Source: Bursaphelenchus xylophilus (taxonomy: Eukaryota > Nematoda > Chromadorea > Rhabditida > Aphelenchoididae). From it: DNA of 64,000 nucleotides. Position numbers and translations under genes: made by a program. The DNA is taken from contig CAJFCV020000004.1 in the NCBI GenBank assembly GCA_904066235.2, positions 10,230,001-10,294,000 of the forward strand, written 5' to 3'. Of this stretch, positions 10,104 through 21,833 are shown piece after piece (position 1 is the first letter of the stretch; the number at the start of each line of letters is the position of its first letter). The notes below the pieces were generated by a model that was given only the letters and a program-made list of their open reading frames with translations, was not told where the DNA came from and made no database searches.

Positions 10104-12657
10104 TCACGTGTCCGACGGCTTGAGGACGGCCTGACTTGATATGGTATTCACACGGGACAGTCCGTTCGGTTTTGTGGCCTCCTGGTCCGCCGAACTCATC
10201 GTGCTGCTCAGCACGTTGATTCGGGCCAGCCCCAGAACTCGGCGCCGGTACGTCGGGATCAGACTGATCGTAACCACCGGCTTCAGCACCGCAATCCACG
10301 CGCATAGCACTCGGCTGATCTTGCCCAGTTCCGCGAAGTCGATGCGCAGCATCGAAGTGGTTGTTGTGAGCATAACCGGCGCGCCGTTGCCAAGAAACGG
10401 GATTATGAACTGAAATTGAGGCGTCAAGGGATGGTTCGTTTTTTGGTTGGTCACTTTTCTTCTTAAGCAGTACTGTAAGGTAGTAATTTTTTCATTTTTT
10501 TTTGCAAATTCTCAATTAAAAGTGATCGGGGAGCGAGAATTGGGGAAAAAGGCCAATGGGGAAACAAAAAATATGGCGCTACGGCGTTTCGGGTCAGGGA
10601 CAGCTCGGGGTGGGGTCAACGACAGATCAGGTCAACGACACTTCGGGTTAACGACACCTCGGGTCAACGACATTTCGATTCAACGATACCGTTTAATTTT
10701 TTCGCTTCGGGACTTGGGAAAAAGGATTTTTTGGAGAATTGGAACAAAATTTCGAAATGTTTTCGTTTCGGGACTGGGGAAAATGCTTTTTTGTAGATTT
10801 TAACATATTTTTGAAATGTTTTCCCTTGTCCTTTTCCCCCAATTGTCGGTCAATGAGCATGCGCCTTTTGGGGTTTGTGATATCATTATGTTTTGCGGAA
10901 TGTAATTTTCTCACCTGCAGTAGGATAACCTTATTTATTTGCTGCTCCATGCGCGCCACGCGAGAGCTCTTGTTGGAGCGAGCATGACGTTTCACGGTCT
11001 TGTGGATCTTGGCGAATGCCCAGATCACCATACAGTAGACCACCGCAAACCCGGAAAACAGAATGCCCAGGTTAACGTAGAACATGAACTGATTCTGTAA
11101 ATGGACTTTTTACCAACCTACCGGCGGCTAATTTGATTTTAAAAGTACTTTAAAGGGGAAATAAAGGGTTTAACCTACGGTCGAGCTGAACGTAAATGAT
11201 GGTGTATTTTCTGTAGTCCCTATTAATTCTTGTAGGTTTAGGGTTGCTTCGGCTTCCTCAATACCATCGAATGATGGCCCAAACTTGCCGAAGGACAGGT
11301 ACACGGGGAACGCGTGAAGAAATGTCAGGAAAAATATTCCGGCGAACATTAGGTAGACTCGGTGTGCGGGGAGAGTTCGGTTTCTGAAAAAACGATGATA
11401 TTGGGATGTTGGGAAAATACTGAGCACTCTGTCTCATCAAAAATCGCATTGCCGCAAGAAAAGGAATTGTGTAGCAAAAAAATAAATAAAATTGTTTCTC
11501 ACTTCAGCGGCGCACGTCAAACGGAGATAAGCTAAAACAGTCAGGTAAATAGATTGGCAATTTGCCAAAAAAAGACGCGAAAAAACGTTTTGTCTGGGGA
11601 GAAATGAGGAATTTTTTGGGGCGAGAGAGTACGCTTTCGCGTGTCTTTTTTCTCTCTTTCTCTGCGAAATCAAGACGAAGTGTAAAAAACCGATACCGAA
11701 GAGTCTATTCCGGTCACCGGACTCCTCAGTTTGACGTGCGGCGTGAACCGCGAAGCGACATTGTGCTCATTATTTTTCCGACAGACTGAAATTGAAGCAA
11801 GTCTTTTTTTGAAGCAACTCTTGTTTTGGACATCTTTGCGTCCTAACTTTGTAAAAAACAATGGTATTTACAGCCGCTTTTATCACGAGGCCGACCAATA
11901 GCTAATCCTTGCTGATTCAGCTTTTAATAATTTAAAAATTCATTGTAGAAACACATGAATTTGATTTAAAATGGCCGTTGTGAACGAAAGGGGCCACTAA
12001 AAAATTTCTTTCTAACGTAAGCTCACTGTAAGAACAATAAAAAACTTACTTGCAAACCGTTTGATATCGGTAATAAAAGTCGATTGGAGTCAGGCATAGT
12101 TCCAGCATTATTCCTTGATAATACGCACAAAAAAGGATCCATCCGTACTCTGCGCTCACATGTCGAATAAATCCTGATAAAACAAGATACAAATTGCCTG
12201 CGTACGAAAATGTCTCCTGGAATGAGGAAGGTTACTTCTTTAACAACTCGTTGACTAAAAGCGAAGGACAAGTGTAACTCTCAGATTTTGTTTACATCAG
12301 TCTGTCGGAAATTATGAACACTGCTTCGCTTTTGGCTCTAAAAATCTCGGTCCTTTCATAAAGTTGCGAGCCAGGAGTCTTGCATAAATCTCAAAAAAAA
12401 AAAAAAAAACTCTTAATTTATGAAAGGTATCAACAAAAAGAATACGCAAGGTTCATAACTCAACTCACCACTGTGGTCGAGAAGTTCAGAATGCAGTAGT
12501 ACAGATCGTTGAAGGCGTGGACTCGCAGCACCGTCGAGTATCCTCTCATCTGCAGCGGAGTTTTGTAGGCAATCAGATAAAGTAGCGTCAGGTTTGCAGA
12601 AACAGCAAAAATAAACGAGAGCACGTCGCTGATGACGTATAACGAGATGTCGAGCAT
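10104..12657 (-). CDS. serpentine chemoreceptor SR1 (Str-superfamily-like 7TM), complete
   Basis: Five exons: 12469-12657, 12050-12216, 11179-11383, 10915-11094 and 10104-10409, giving 348 residues. Splice phases and exon lengths (189/167/205/180/306) match SR2-SR5. Hydrophobic segments fit seven membrane helices: helix 1-2 in exon 1 (ending DLYYCILNFSTTVV), helix 3 in exon 2 (LTPIDFYYRYQTVCK), helices 4-5 across exons 3 and 4, helix 6-7 in exon 5 with CAWIAVLKPVVTISLIPTYR and a polar C-terminal tail. Nematode receptors of this type sit in ciliated sensory neurons and detect small molecules through G proteins; the ligand is unknown. It is the most diverged of the five, with GC-rich 3' exons. 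Intron 2 (11384-12049) holds a MITE with a nested repeat. The start at 12657 aligns with the paralogs. Confidence 0.85.
11402..11789. mobile_element. M1-family MITE split by an M4 repeat
   Basis: The left part (11402-11510, with GGGAAAATACTGAGCACTCT) and right part (11741-11789, GCGACATTGTGCTCATTATT to ACAGACTGA) make one M1 element interrupted at 11511-11740. It lies in intron 2 of SR1. Confidence 0.7.
11511..11740. repeat. M4 repeat nested in an M1 MITE
   Basis: Bounded by CGCACGTCAAAC and GTTTGACGTGCG (12-bp inverted repeat), 230 bp. The same sequence in the other orientation occurs at 14843-14920 (partial) and 16355-16540. Confidence 0.65.
12298..12340. repeat. M1 MITE fragment, left end only
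   Basis: CAGTCTGTCGGAAATTATGA lacks a matching right end. Confidence 0.5.
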
Positions 12658-12875
12658 GTCTAAAAAAGGGTGTTGTTGTGGAGAGAAGAGCAAAAGACAA
12701 AGGCTGGCAGAGATAACACGATATTTAAATTAAACTAAGCGAACAGGGTCTGTTCGTCGATAAACATGGCTTGGGAGGCAAACAGATTTGCTTCAGTTGT
12801 GATATAAAAAGAAAAGGATAAGAATTAGTTAAGGGATGTTAGCTAATTTTTTTCGGCCCCTTGCAATTCATTGTA

Positions 12876-13725
12876 CAGGGTGTTTCAAGAAATTCCCCGG
12901 AATGTAATCGTCGATTTCTTAGCGCTCAGTCAAGATATCCAAAAAATTTTTCTTGCATTATAAAGAAGAATATGGGCGGTTTTTTGCCTATGAAGATCAT
13001 TTTCTCCGCCGACGCGGAAAGCAGTGTATTCGGCGGAGACTTTTGCGCGCTTTTTTGGTTATCACACGAATTTTTAATGCTTTATTGCGACGTTGAAGCA
13101 TCCAGAAAGTCTTCAATTTTTTGCACAATGGATCAGATGGCCGGCTACAATGCTAAGCGATCCGATTTAGCGACCGCACGGTGCAATGTAGTCCCTGTAA
13201 CGTCGATAAAGTCGGAGCGCACCGTGCGGATGTTTGAAACAGCATGGCAAAGAGAAATTTAAAGAAAAATATTTTGTTGTTTTCCAGTGAACCAAGTCGT
13301 GTCTCAATGGCTAAACGTCTAACAAGGCTTGGCGACAAAATTTTTGAGGGTCTACGACACCTGCAGAGAATGCTTGCCAGACCATAAGAATTGCGTTGGG
13401 CCGTTTCTTGTCCATAGCTGAGTGAAGATACGGCGAGCAGCTGCCGTACCTTCGCTGAACGCTTGGTAAACACAAAAATTAGCAAAAAACCTAATTTCAA
13501 CCATCAGAAACCATGAAAAAGCGTTTAAGATGGGTGTGATGACCAAAAAAGTGCCCAAAAGTCTCCGCCGAATACACTGCTCTCCGCGTTGGCGGAGGAA
13601 ATGATTTTCATAGGCAAAAAACCGCCCGTATTCTTCTCTATTATGCCAAAGAAATTTTTTGGATATCTTGACTGAGCGCCGAGAAATCGACGATTGCTTT
13701 CCGGGGAATTTCTTGAAACACCCTG
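12876..13725. mobile_element. foldback element, CAGGGTGTTTCAAG ends
   Basis: 850 bp between TA dinucleotides (12874-12875 and 13726-13727). Arms of more than 200 bp are near-perfect inverted repeats, beginning CAGGGTGTTTCAAGAAATTC. The central part (about 13095-13490) is unique and I see no intact transposase in it. Same terminal 19 bases as the element at 28200-29268. Confidence 0.8.
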
Positions 13726-14128
13726 TACAGCTCATTAACTGCTTACCGTATGCGTACAAACTAAGGTCCAAGAGCCTAATGTTTCTTTCAAACATATTCT
13801 ATTTACAGCAGCTGTTAATTATATACTGTAATTATTGAGAAAGTACACAAAACATGGAGCGGGCGGAGTGAAAAGGTTTTTTGGCAATGTCCCTTTACAA
13901 TTAGGTGAAATTTCATGGTATAACTAGCCAAAATGTCAGATGTATGCAACATTCGACTTAAAAATAGCTTTAAAGCTGATTTTTAAGTTGAGGATTAAGA
14001 GTCTTGCATACGCCATAAAAAAACATTGTCTCAATTTGTGCCAATTTTCATCAAAATTAGAGCTTTGGAGCACTTTCCCTGTCAACAATAAATATCCAGT
14101 AAAAGTCTACAACAAAATCCGCCTATAA

Positions 14129-14290
14129 CGATTTTTTTTGGCCCCTTGCGATTCCTTGTAGAGATTCTTGACCGTTTACTATCGGATGCAAACAAATTAA
14201 TGCCCAAAAATCTTAAGGTTTCTTTCAAAAATACCTATTAGCAACAGCTATTAATTGTATACCATAATTATAACATATACCATGATGGCC
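14129..14290. repeat. paralogous copy of the flanks of the 12876-13725 insertion, without the element
   Basis: GGCCCCTTGCGATTCCTTGTA followed by CTATTAGCAACAGCTATTAATT matches, across the join, 12850-12875 plus 13728-13830. It behaves as an empty site. Confidence 0.6.
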
Positions 14291-14842
14291 TTCTCAATTC
14301 CGAATAGCGTGGTGGTTCATTAAAAAGAGTGGGTTAAACACTGCAACTGACTTGTTTATATAATTAAAACCGTATGGCGAGCAATGTGCAATACAGGTTT
14401 TACATGTTGAATGACTAAATTAGATTTATGTTGAAATCGGGTTAAGCACAAACGCCTTGGCGAACATTTACTCAAGAGTAAATGAATTATGATATTATAT
14501 TTGGAATTGAGCTGGAGTACCAGTTGCGTTGGAAAACGTATGAAAACGGTATTACAAATACATGGGAAAGGTCAAAAGAAGCCGCTTTTATTCTCCACAG
14601 GGACCATCTTTTGCCCAATTCATTAAGTTTGGGGAAATTACTTCAAAAAACGGAGATGTGCGCGAGAGCGTTGCGATAATGTGTTTCACGAAACGAAAGA
14701 ATAAGCAAGAATTTAACCTTCGTTCCAAGAGTCAAAGAAGAGAGACATCTCAGATGTCAGCATCAAGGATAGTAGACACCAGAAACCAAATTTCTATATG
14801 CATATTTACTGCACGCTTACAGGATGATTTCTCCAAGTGCGA

Positions 14843-14920
14843 CGCACGTCAAACTGAGGAGTCCGGTGACCGGAATAGACTCTTCGCTATCGGTTTTTTT
14901 TTCACAGAACGAACATTTCC
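14843..14920. repeat. M4 repeat, partial
   Basis: CGCACGTCAAACTGAGGAGT followed by CCGGTGACCGGAATAGACTC, as in the other two M4 copies, then truncated. Confidence 0.6.
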
Positions 14921-16354
14921 AAACTCAATAAATTACACGAGAAATTTTACACGGGCCGGGTTTTCAAAACTTTCCAGGCCCGACTATATAGGGTCGGATC
15001 GGCCCGGATTGCGGCCATGCTTCTCGCTAGACCAGCTCTTATAATTCGCATACCCTTTGAAAACCAAGATAGGTGAATATTCGTCAATTCGTGCCGCCAC
15101 CTGAAAAATTTCTTTTGTTTTCGATTCAAGGTCAAAACAAGGCCTAGAGCGAACTAAAGAACTACTGTGATTGCGTCGTTTCATTTTTTTTGCCAGACAA
15201 ATAAGAAAAGTGCAAGTTTTGTTTCCGAGCCCGATATTGCTCTGAGGTACAAGGTGTCCGCGTGTGTCTCATCGGTACCTATGACATCAATGCAGATTGC
15301 TATGTTCATACCTGGGCACCTTAAATGCATTGTGCGTTCAGTTTTTAGGGCTACAATTAAAGATGATGTGTAAAACGTTGATTTATCAGGCCTTTTGAAA
15401 GGGCTGCAAGACAATAAACATACAAAAGGAAAGTATGAAATAGCACCAGGTGTGGTCAGCGGGCCGGGCTCAAAAATGGAAATTTGAAAACGGGAAAAGC
15501 CCCAGGCCCGCGGCCCGGCCCGTCTACATTACAATGCCAAACCGTTGGCATTCGTTGTTTTCGGCAATCAACTGATGTTGTTAGTTGCTGTTTCTCAAGT
15601 TCTAAAACGTTTACAAGTCCATAAGTCCATTATAAAAACCATAAAACCATCACATTGATCCTTTACCAGCTAGATCAACGCCTTTTTTTGCCTAACTTTA
15701 GTTCCTAAGCTCGGGCGCAGTCGTAGAACCAAACGGGCCTGCATGGGCCGGCCGAAAATCGTAAAAAAACGCCCCGCTGACCACCCCTGAATAGCACTGA
15801 ATAATATGTAATTTAAAATTTTCTTCCATTAGCTACGCTAAGTTTAAACTGACCTTCTAAAAGTGTCAAAGACTGTTGAATGGCGAAGAAAAACTTTCAA
15901 GATTTTATAGTCTTAAGACAAAAGAAAATTTGTAGTGAGCTCGGAATCTTTCTGCGTCAGAACAAAAAGATAGCGTCCTTAATCTAAGATGCAATATAGC
16001 CGAAGAAAAGTCCGTTGCTTTCCGTGCTAATCTTTCTCCGCAACATCATAGTATTCTCGCTAATTTGAAGCTTATGATTAAGCCATAGTAGCCCCCCAAA
16101 AACGTTGTTTGACCCCTTCTTAAGGAGGCTTATTATGTATTTGAAGATGACAAGTTCTCGCAAAGTCCTCCCCTATTAAGCTCATTTGGCAGATCCTCAC
16201 TAAACAATACGGAGAACGCGCTGAATTTGAGTCGTTTGAGTGGACACACTCTGTAGGCTTTGGTGAAAACAAAAATACCAAAATTCTGAGAAAACTTCTC
16301 TGTTTGGGACATAAGCCCGCGCTAATTTTGTCGTCGCGGATGGATACATTGCGA
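14921..16354. other. intergenic, no gene supported
   Basis: Contains GC-rich patches with GGGCCGGG (14950-15030, 15455-15530 and 15735-15760) and a degraded piece (15669-15721) resembling the interior of the 1409-1802 element. No exon chain could be built. Confidence 0.4.
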
Positions 16355-16540
16355 CGCACGTCAAACTGAGGAGTCCGGTGACTGGAACATACTCTTTGCT
16401 ATACGTTTTGTACACTTTGTCTTGATTTCACAGAGAAAACAGAGAAAAGGCGCGCAAAACGTACTCTCTTGCCCCAAAAATTCCCCATTTCTTCCTCGAC
16501 TAACGATTTTTAGCGTCTTTTTTTGGAGAATTGCCAATCC
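16355..16540. repeat. M4 repeat
   Basis: CGCACGTCAAACTGAGGAGT at the left and GCGTCTTTTTTTGGAGAATT near the right match the nested copy at 11511-11740 in reverse orientation; the terminal repeat on the right is lost. Confidence 0.6.
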
Positions 16541-17595
16541 GTTCAACCTTTTCTTGCAACAGGAAATTCAACGATGGATTTAGCAGCTAGATGCTTTTTA
16601 ACCAGAAAATGTCAGTTGCCCGCAAAGTGGTTGCCCTTCGTTGCCCTCCAAGACTTTTCGTTCACATGTGATCGGTTGATGAAAAGATTTTCGGTATTAA
16701 AAACGGCAATCCTCGGCAAAAGACGCCATAAAAATAAAGAAAAGAGCAGAGTGCAAGTTGTCGGAACCTCAGGTCTCAATTAATACATCATAGGCAAGCG
16801 GAACCTTATTTCCCGGTTAAACATATTAAAAGGGCAATAAAGTCTCATTGGAAAACAAATTGAAGTCACGCTCGACTATTGTAGGCCAACTTTGTAAGGA
16901 CACGAGAGGGCGGGCGAACATAATACAAAGAAGAGAGTACGGTATCAAACTTCTCGAAATCAACAAACAATTGTGTTTGAACAGGGCAGGCCGTAAACTC
17001 AAAACAAGGCATTCGAGTTTGTTTCCTTGTCTGAGAGTAATTGCAAATAACTTCAGAGCGACGGTAACGCATTGTTATCAACTGCTTGAATAAGCAAACA
17101 GTCCCTCAAACATGCCGAGTGAACAGTTGAATGACTTGGCATCTGTTTTTTTCATGCTTGTGTTGGCAAAGATATAAGTGGACTACAACGGTGGGACCAA
17201 GTTCATCCCTTCCTTGGGAAAAGGGAATTTTTGATGCGATGTCTGGCAAAGGAAAACTACGAAGATGTTTGTTTCACACAACGAAGTTTTGTGTGTTTGT
17301 TGTGAAAATAATTCGTGCATTTTGCAGAAGTTGCAAATCAAGTGTTCAAAAAAAACTTTCTTTGAATATCCCGTTTGCGGGTTGGATGTCGAAGAGCATA
17401 CATCCAAGCTGTCCCTGATTTTTGCTGGTCCTCATCCTCTCTGGCAATACCCCAAACCTTTTTTATAGAATTACTAAGAATTTACAAGCGTCAAAAACAG
17501 CGGGATTTTTTCGGGTTCAGAGCCTTGTGCACCGGGGACCCACTAATTATTTTGAGAATTGGTCAAAACAAAAATATAGTAATGTTACTTTAAAT
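16541..17595. other. intergenic, no gene supported
   Basis: Ordinary sequence with chance ORFs of 60-95 codons; none shows family resemblance or matching splice sites. Confidence 0.4.
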
Positions 17596-17972
17596 TTACG
17601 CTACTTGCACGATGATCATCATAATTAGGCAATTGAACAAGAGAACGAGTATATTGAAAATCGAATTAAAATTGTGCTGTTCTTGGAAGGAACTCCAAGA
17701 ACTTGATCTTGATTCAACTCCTTCAAATGTGTCGAAAATACACTCTGATAACAGAAAACCGTAATACAGAAAAACAAAAAAATGAATGCATGGTGCAAAA
17801 GCCGATGATTTTTGTGCACAGTGCGGGCACGACAAATATGTACACGTTATGAAAATGCAAATAAAAAACATACAGCTTCCGGAAAATGATTTACTTCTTG
17901 CTCCTGGCCATATTTGCCAATTAACCTTTTAAATTGGTCGTTAACTTCGGCTAGACATGGCTCTTCGTCCAT
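17596..17972 (-). CDS. possible small tail-anchored membrane protein
   Basis: Exon 1 17874-17972 encodes 33 hydrophilic residues (MDEEPCLAEVNDQFKRLIGK and on) and ends at a good donor, GCT|GTATGT, phase 0. A following exon at about 17596-17742, using an acceptor AG after TTATCAG, would add a Ser-rich stretch and a C-terminal hydrophobic segment (NILVLLFNCLIMMIIVQVA) reaching TAA at 17596-17598. The combined protein of about 81 residues would be a tail-anchored type. If the splice is instead at the stronger CAG two bases earlier, the frame shifts and ends without a clear membrane anchor. No family recognised and no poly(A) signal found, so this is tentative. Confidence 0.3.
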
Positions 17973-18229
17973 GCTGGGACAAACAACTCTGCCAAGCCCG
18001 CGGTATCCCGAAAAAATAAACTTGTATACTATTTCAATTCAATTTACAATATTTCACTAATCACATGTAAAGGTCATGGAGTGAGTCAGTATGATTTCTT
18101 GTCCAGTCAATGCAACATCCTTCCATTGCTGGCTATAGTGCTAATCCTCCTTATCTTGGGGTGTCCGAGCGGGTGTGTGTGGGTGGTGTCCATTTCAAAA
18201 GAATTACTACCAGAACTGAGCAGTACATA

Positions 18230-19708
18230 TACTGGTTGACAAAATTTTCTTTCCACCTCGTATCTCGGGGACCGCTGGGCCTAGGACCTCAAAATTCGGC
18301 ATAGAAACATCATGGGACAATCTAACACCATACCCAAAAAATCATACCATTTGATGCACTATCAGTGCACTTTTTATGCAACCGGCAAAAAAAGAGGTGA
18401 CAAAATTTTCTTTCCACTTTGGAAAAACGTTTGTAAATTAAAAGCCAAAGGCGTGATTGTGGTATCGTTGTGATCGCGATGAAGTCCTCTTTCTATCCGT
18501 GTCACAATTTTACAGGAGTTTTCGTTTGTTCGCCCTTGGGCGTCTGCTCATCATTGCGTTGTCCGTTTTCGGCCAAATTGGTGAACAAAGAAGCTCGCAG
18601 AAGGCCCAAGGAGATGAAACTGTCTTTAAAAAATCTGGTATTTATGTCTGCAGCATTGTTTACACCGGCATTAAAATTAGGTTTAATTTAAGTGTGTTGC
18701 ATGCGAAAAAGCGCCGCCTCTAAGGTGCGCGAAACCGGGGAATTGCTTATGTACCGAATGGAAACGTCCAAATGACATTCCTTTGCAGTACATATGGCGT
18801 ATTTCAGGTATTATACGACCGTATGTGTTGAAGCCTTCCGTCTTACCTTACCCCCTGTGGTATATGTCGTCTTAGCTAATACAGGTTGTTGCACTACATG
18901 ACGGAGAGGCATTGCCATAGCTTAAACTTGATATATTGGGAAATTTGACTGCCAGACTACTTTAATACATTGAGATTGACCCGCGTTTAACGTTTTTGCC
19001 ACGACAAATAGCTTGCGCGGGATGCTTAGGGTTGCAAATCTTGCACATGGGGCATGGGGAACCATTCTTCTGCTCACACCTAAGCGCGACATTAGATACT
19101 AAAATCTTCGCTATTTTTAAAGTCTGCAGTATCATAGAAAATATATCAGCAGGAAAAGTTATTTGAATTATCTGCAGTATTCCCATAATAACGTAATTTT
19201 CTGGCAACGAGAGCCTTGGAAGTGCACATTTTCCCATGCAACACACTTAAATTAAATCTAATTTAAATGCCGGTGTAAACAATGTTGCAGACATAAATAC
19301 CAGATTTTTTAAGGGCAGTTTCATCTCCTTGGGCCTTCTGCAAGCTTCTTTGTTCACCAATTTGGCCGAAAACGGACAACGCAATGATGAGCAGACGCCC
19401 AAGGGCGAACAAACGAAAACTCCTGTAAAATTGTGACACGGATAGAAAGAGGACTTCATCGCGATCACAACGATACCACAATCACGCCTTTGGCTTTTAA
19501 TTTACAAACGTTTTTCCAAAGTGGAAAGAAAATTTTGTCACCTCTTTTTTTGCCGGTTGCATAAAAAGTGCACTGATAGTGCATCAAATGGTATGATTTT
19601 TTGGGTATGGTGTTAGATTGTCCCATGATGTTTCTATGCCGAATTTTGAGGTTCTAGGCCCAGCGGTCCCCGAGATACGAGGTGGAAAGAAAATTTTGTC
19701 AACCAGTA
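18230..19708. mobile_element. foldback element with about 460-bp arms
   Basis: TACTGGTTGACAAAATTTTC at the left is mirrored at the right end (19689-19708), with TA at 18228-18229 and 19709-19710. Arms run 18230-18690 and 19247-19708 and differ at only a few positions; the spacer (about 556 bp) is unique. The mirrored 70-90 codon ORFs in the arms are a by-product of the palindrome. A degraded relic of one end lies at 25125-25185. Confidence 0.8.
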
Positions 19709-19710
19709 TA

Positions 19711-20126
19711 TCCCGAGATTAGCTCCGCCGTTTCGTTTTTCTAACGATTTCTCAAATTGTTCCAATTTCCCATCGCTTCGAATTCATCAACATTGACTGT
19801 GCGAGCTTGAAATCCGATATTTGATGGTAATATAATATTGATGGATAATACCAATCTGATTTCGTACATTAGTAGCGTATTGGTATATTAGTCGCGCCAG
19901 AAAGCCCCCACGTATTTATCGGGGATGTCGCGTACAAAGATTGAAGTGAGCTCGTGCATGTCGCTAGTACCGGCGTTCGCCGCGGCTCAATAACTTTGTT
20001 TTTAGATTTTGAAATGCCATTGCGTTTTTCAAAGACGTCCGATTCAAAACTACTTTAATTGCGAACAATTCTCTCAGTTATGTATATTTTTAGGATCATA
20101 AAGATGTGATGTTTGCAGCATGTGCA
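19711..20126. other. intergenic, no gene seen
   Basis: Downstream of SR2. No AATAAA close to the SR2 stop and no recognisable feature. Confidence 0.4.
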
Positions 20127-21333
20127 CTATTTAGCCGTTACTTGGGACGAAGTATGTACCTGTTCTTCGAGCATCCCTTTCTTTAAGAAAACTTGTCGAG
20201 CCAGTCCTTTCCGATAAGCTGAGATAAGAAAGATGGTGATCAACGGCTTCAAGGCGCAAATCCACTTGCCCGTCACACGGATAACGGCTCCCATTTGCGG
20301 TAGATTGTACTGGACTATCCCGGCCGTTGCCGTTGACGTCACTGACAATCCAATTGCGAAGACAGGGACTAGAACCTGAAATGTTACTTTTAGTTTTTCA
20401 CTTAGCTTTGCGTTATACCTGAAGCAACATGATCCTGTTGATTTGATTCTCAAGGTGATGGACTTTTGACGTTGGATTGGCTTTGGAATGATCCTTTAGC
20501 TTGCGCCGAATGTTGAAGTACGACCAAGCCACGGACAAGAAACTGATGGAAAATGTGCATTGAAGGACGACATGGTTGAAATATGCCATCAGACCAGACT
20601 GAAATTGCACTTCAAATATATGTAGATCCCAGCAGTCTACTAGCAGTCTCTCTCTTTTCCCTATAGATTTATCACACTTACTGTTGGGTTATATGCAAAT
20701 ATTGTATCCAAATCCGCAAATCGCTCAATCTGAAAAAGTCTCAGAGTGATGTCAGCCTCCAGCGGTGTCTCAAAAGATGGCCCGAACCTTCCGGTGGCAC
20801 AATAAACCGGAATAGAGAAAAAAAACGTCAATAGAAGCAAAGAAATGACCACTCCGTACAGCGCCTTGTTGGACATTGTTCGATTTCTAAACTCGCATAC
20901 TTCCCCTTTCCGCAATTTTTGCACGTACCTGCAAACGTTTAGGTAGCGATAATACAAGTCAATCGGGGTTATGCACATCTCAATCAGCACTGTGTGATAA
21001 AAGGCTCCCAAGAAGAAGGCCCAACAGTAGTGGTTGTTGATATGGCGGAGAAATCCCGTAGGGACTAAATAAAAGTATCCGCTGTATGGGACGGGTTCCT
21101 GAACAGACTACGTATCAATACCAACCGAAACCTCTTACCACACTAGTCGAAAAGTTGACCACACAATAATATAGGTCGACATAGGCGTGAATTCGGAGCA
21201 GTCTTGCGTAGCCGGCCATTTGCGGCACCGTGTAATGTTTGATCAAGAAGAGCAACAAAATGTTGGACAGAAAGGCGACAAGGAACGCAACCAAATCATT
21301 TATTGTAAAGGCTACGGAGTTTAACTGCTCCAT
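20127..21333 (-). CDS. serpentine chemoreceptor SR2 (Str-superfamily-like 7TM), complete
   Basis: Exons 21139-21333, 20929-21098, 20682-20886, 20419-20598 and 20127-20375 join in phase to give 332 residues with no internal stop. Exon 1 carries helices 1-2 with KHYTVPQMAGYARLLRIHAY, exon 2 helix 3 (EMCITPIDLYYRYLNVCR), exon 3 helix 4 plus an extracellular loop ending FAYNPT, exon 4 helix 5 and a basic intracellular loop (RRKLKDHSKANPTSK), exon 5 helices 6-7 with WICALKPLITIFLISAYRK. The tail ends EEQVHTSSQVTAK. Closest relative in the window is SR4. The hallmark layout matches nematode chemosensory receptors expressed in sensory neurons; I cannot assign the str/srd/srh subfamily by eye. Confidence 0.88.
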
Positions 21334-21641
21334 AGAGTCATATAAGAGCTCACGCGCGCCGCTTTAAACGGCGTCCACACTGAAGGTAATTGGGTGTCTA
21401 AATGAATTACATGGCCAAGCGGGCGGACTTGAGTGTTTTTATGGACCTGTGCACTTTGGTATCAAGGTAAAATGTGTGTTTTCGGGTTGGGAAATGGATC
21501 TGAGACTTAGTGGGCACAAAACTCAACGAGAAAACTCAGTTGACACTACCTTGGGAAAAATAAGCCCAGAGAAGAATTTATCGCGGCACCCAATTTTGTC
21601 GCAACTAAAAAAACGATCTGTCGCTATTTTTCGCCGAGTAT

Positions 21642-21794
21642 CAATCTGTCGGAAAAATAATGAGCACAATATCGCTGCGCCAATCGCGTCGCTGAAGTGG
21701 AAAGCAATTTCATTTTGCAGCGACACAATTCATTTCCTCAGCGGAGATGCGATTTTCGATGCGACATTGCGCTCACTATTTTCCCGACAGGCTG
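21642..21794. mobile_element. M1-family MITE between SR2 and SR3
   Basis: CAATCTGTCGGAAAAATAAT to TTTTCCCGACAGGCTG, 153 bp. The duplicated intergenic region between SR4 and SR5 lacks it, so it inserted after the duplication. Confidence 0.78.
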
Positions 21795-21833
21795 ATGTAT
21801 CTACGATATAACCACTTTCGTCTAAATCAAACT

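Noticed and set aside
10141..10413. 90-codon + ORF
   Set aside because: Complement of the last exon of SR1.
13352..13795. 147-codon minus ORF
   Set aside because: Covers an arm of the 12,876-13,725 foldback element and its flank; chance ORF.
18457..19481. Mirror-image ORFs of 70-90 codons
   Set aside because: Arms of the foldback element 18,230-19,708, not genes.
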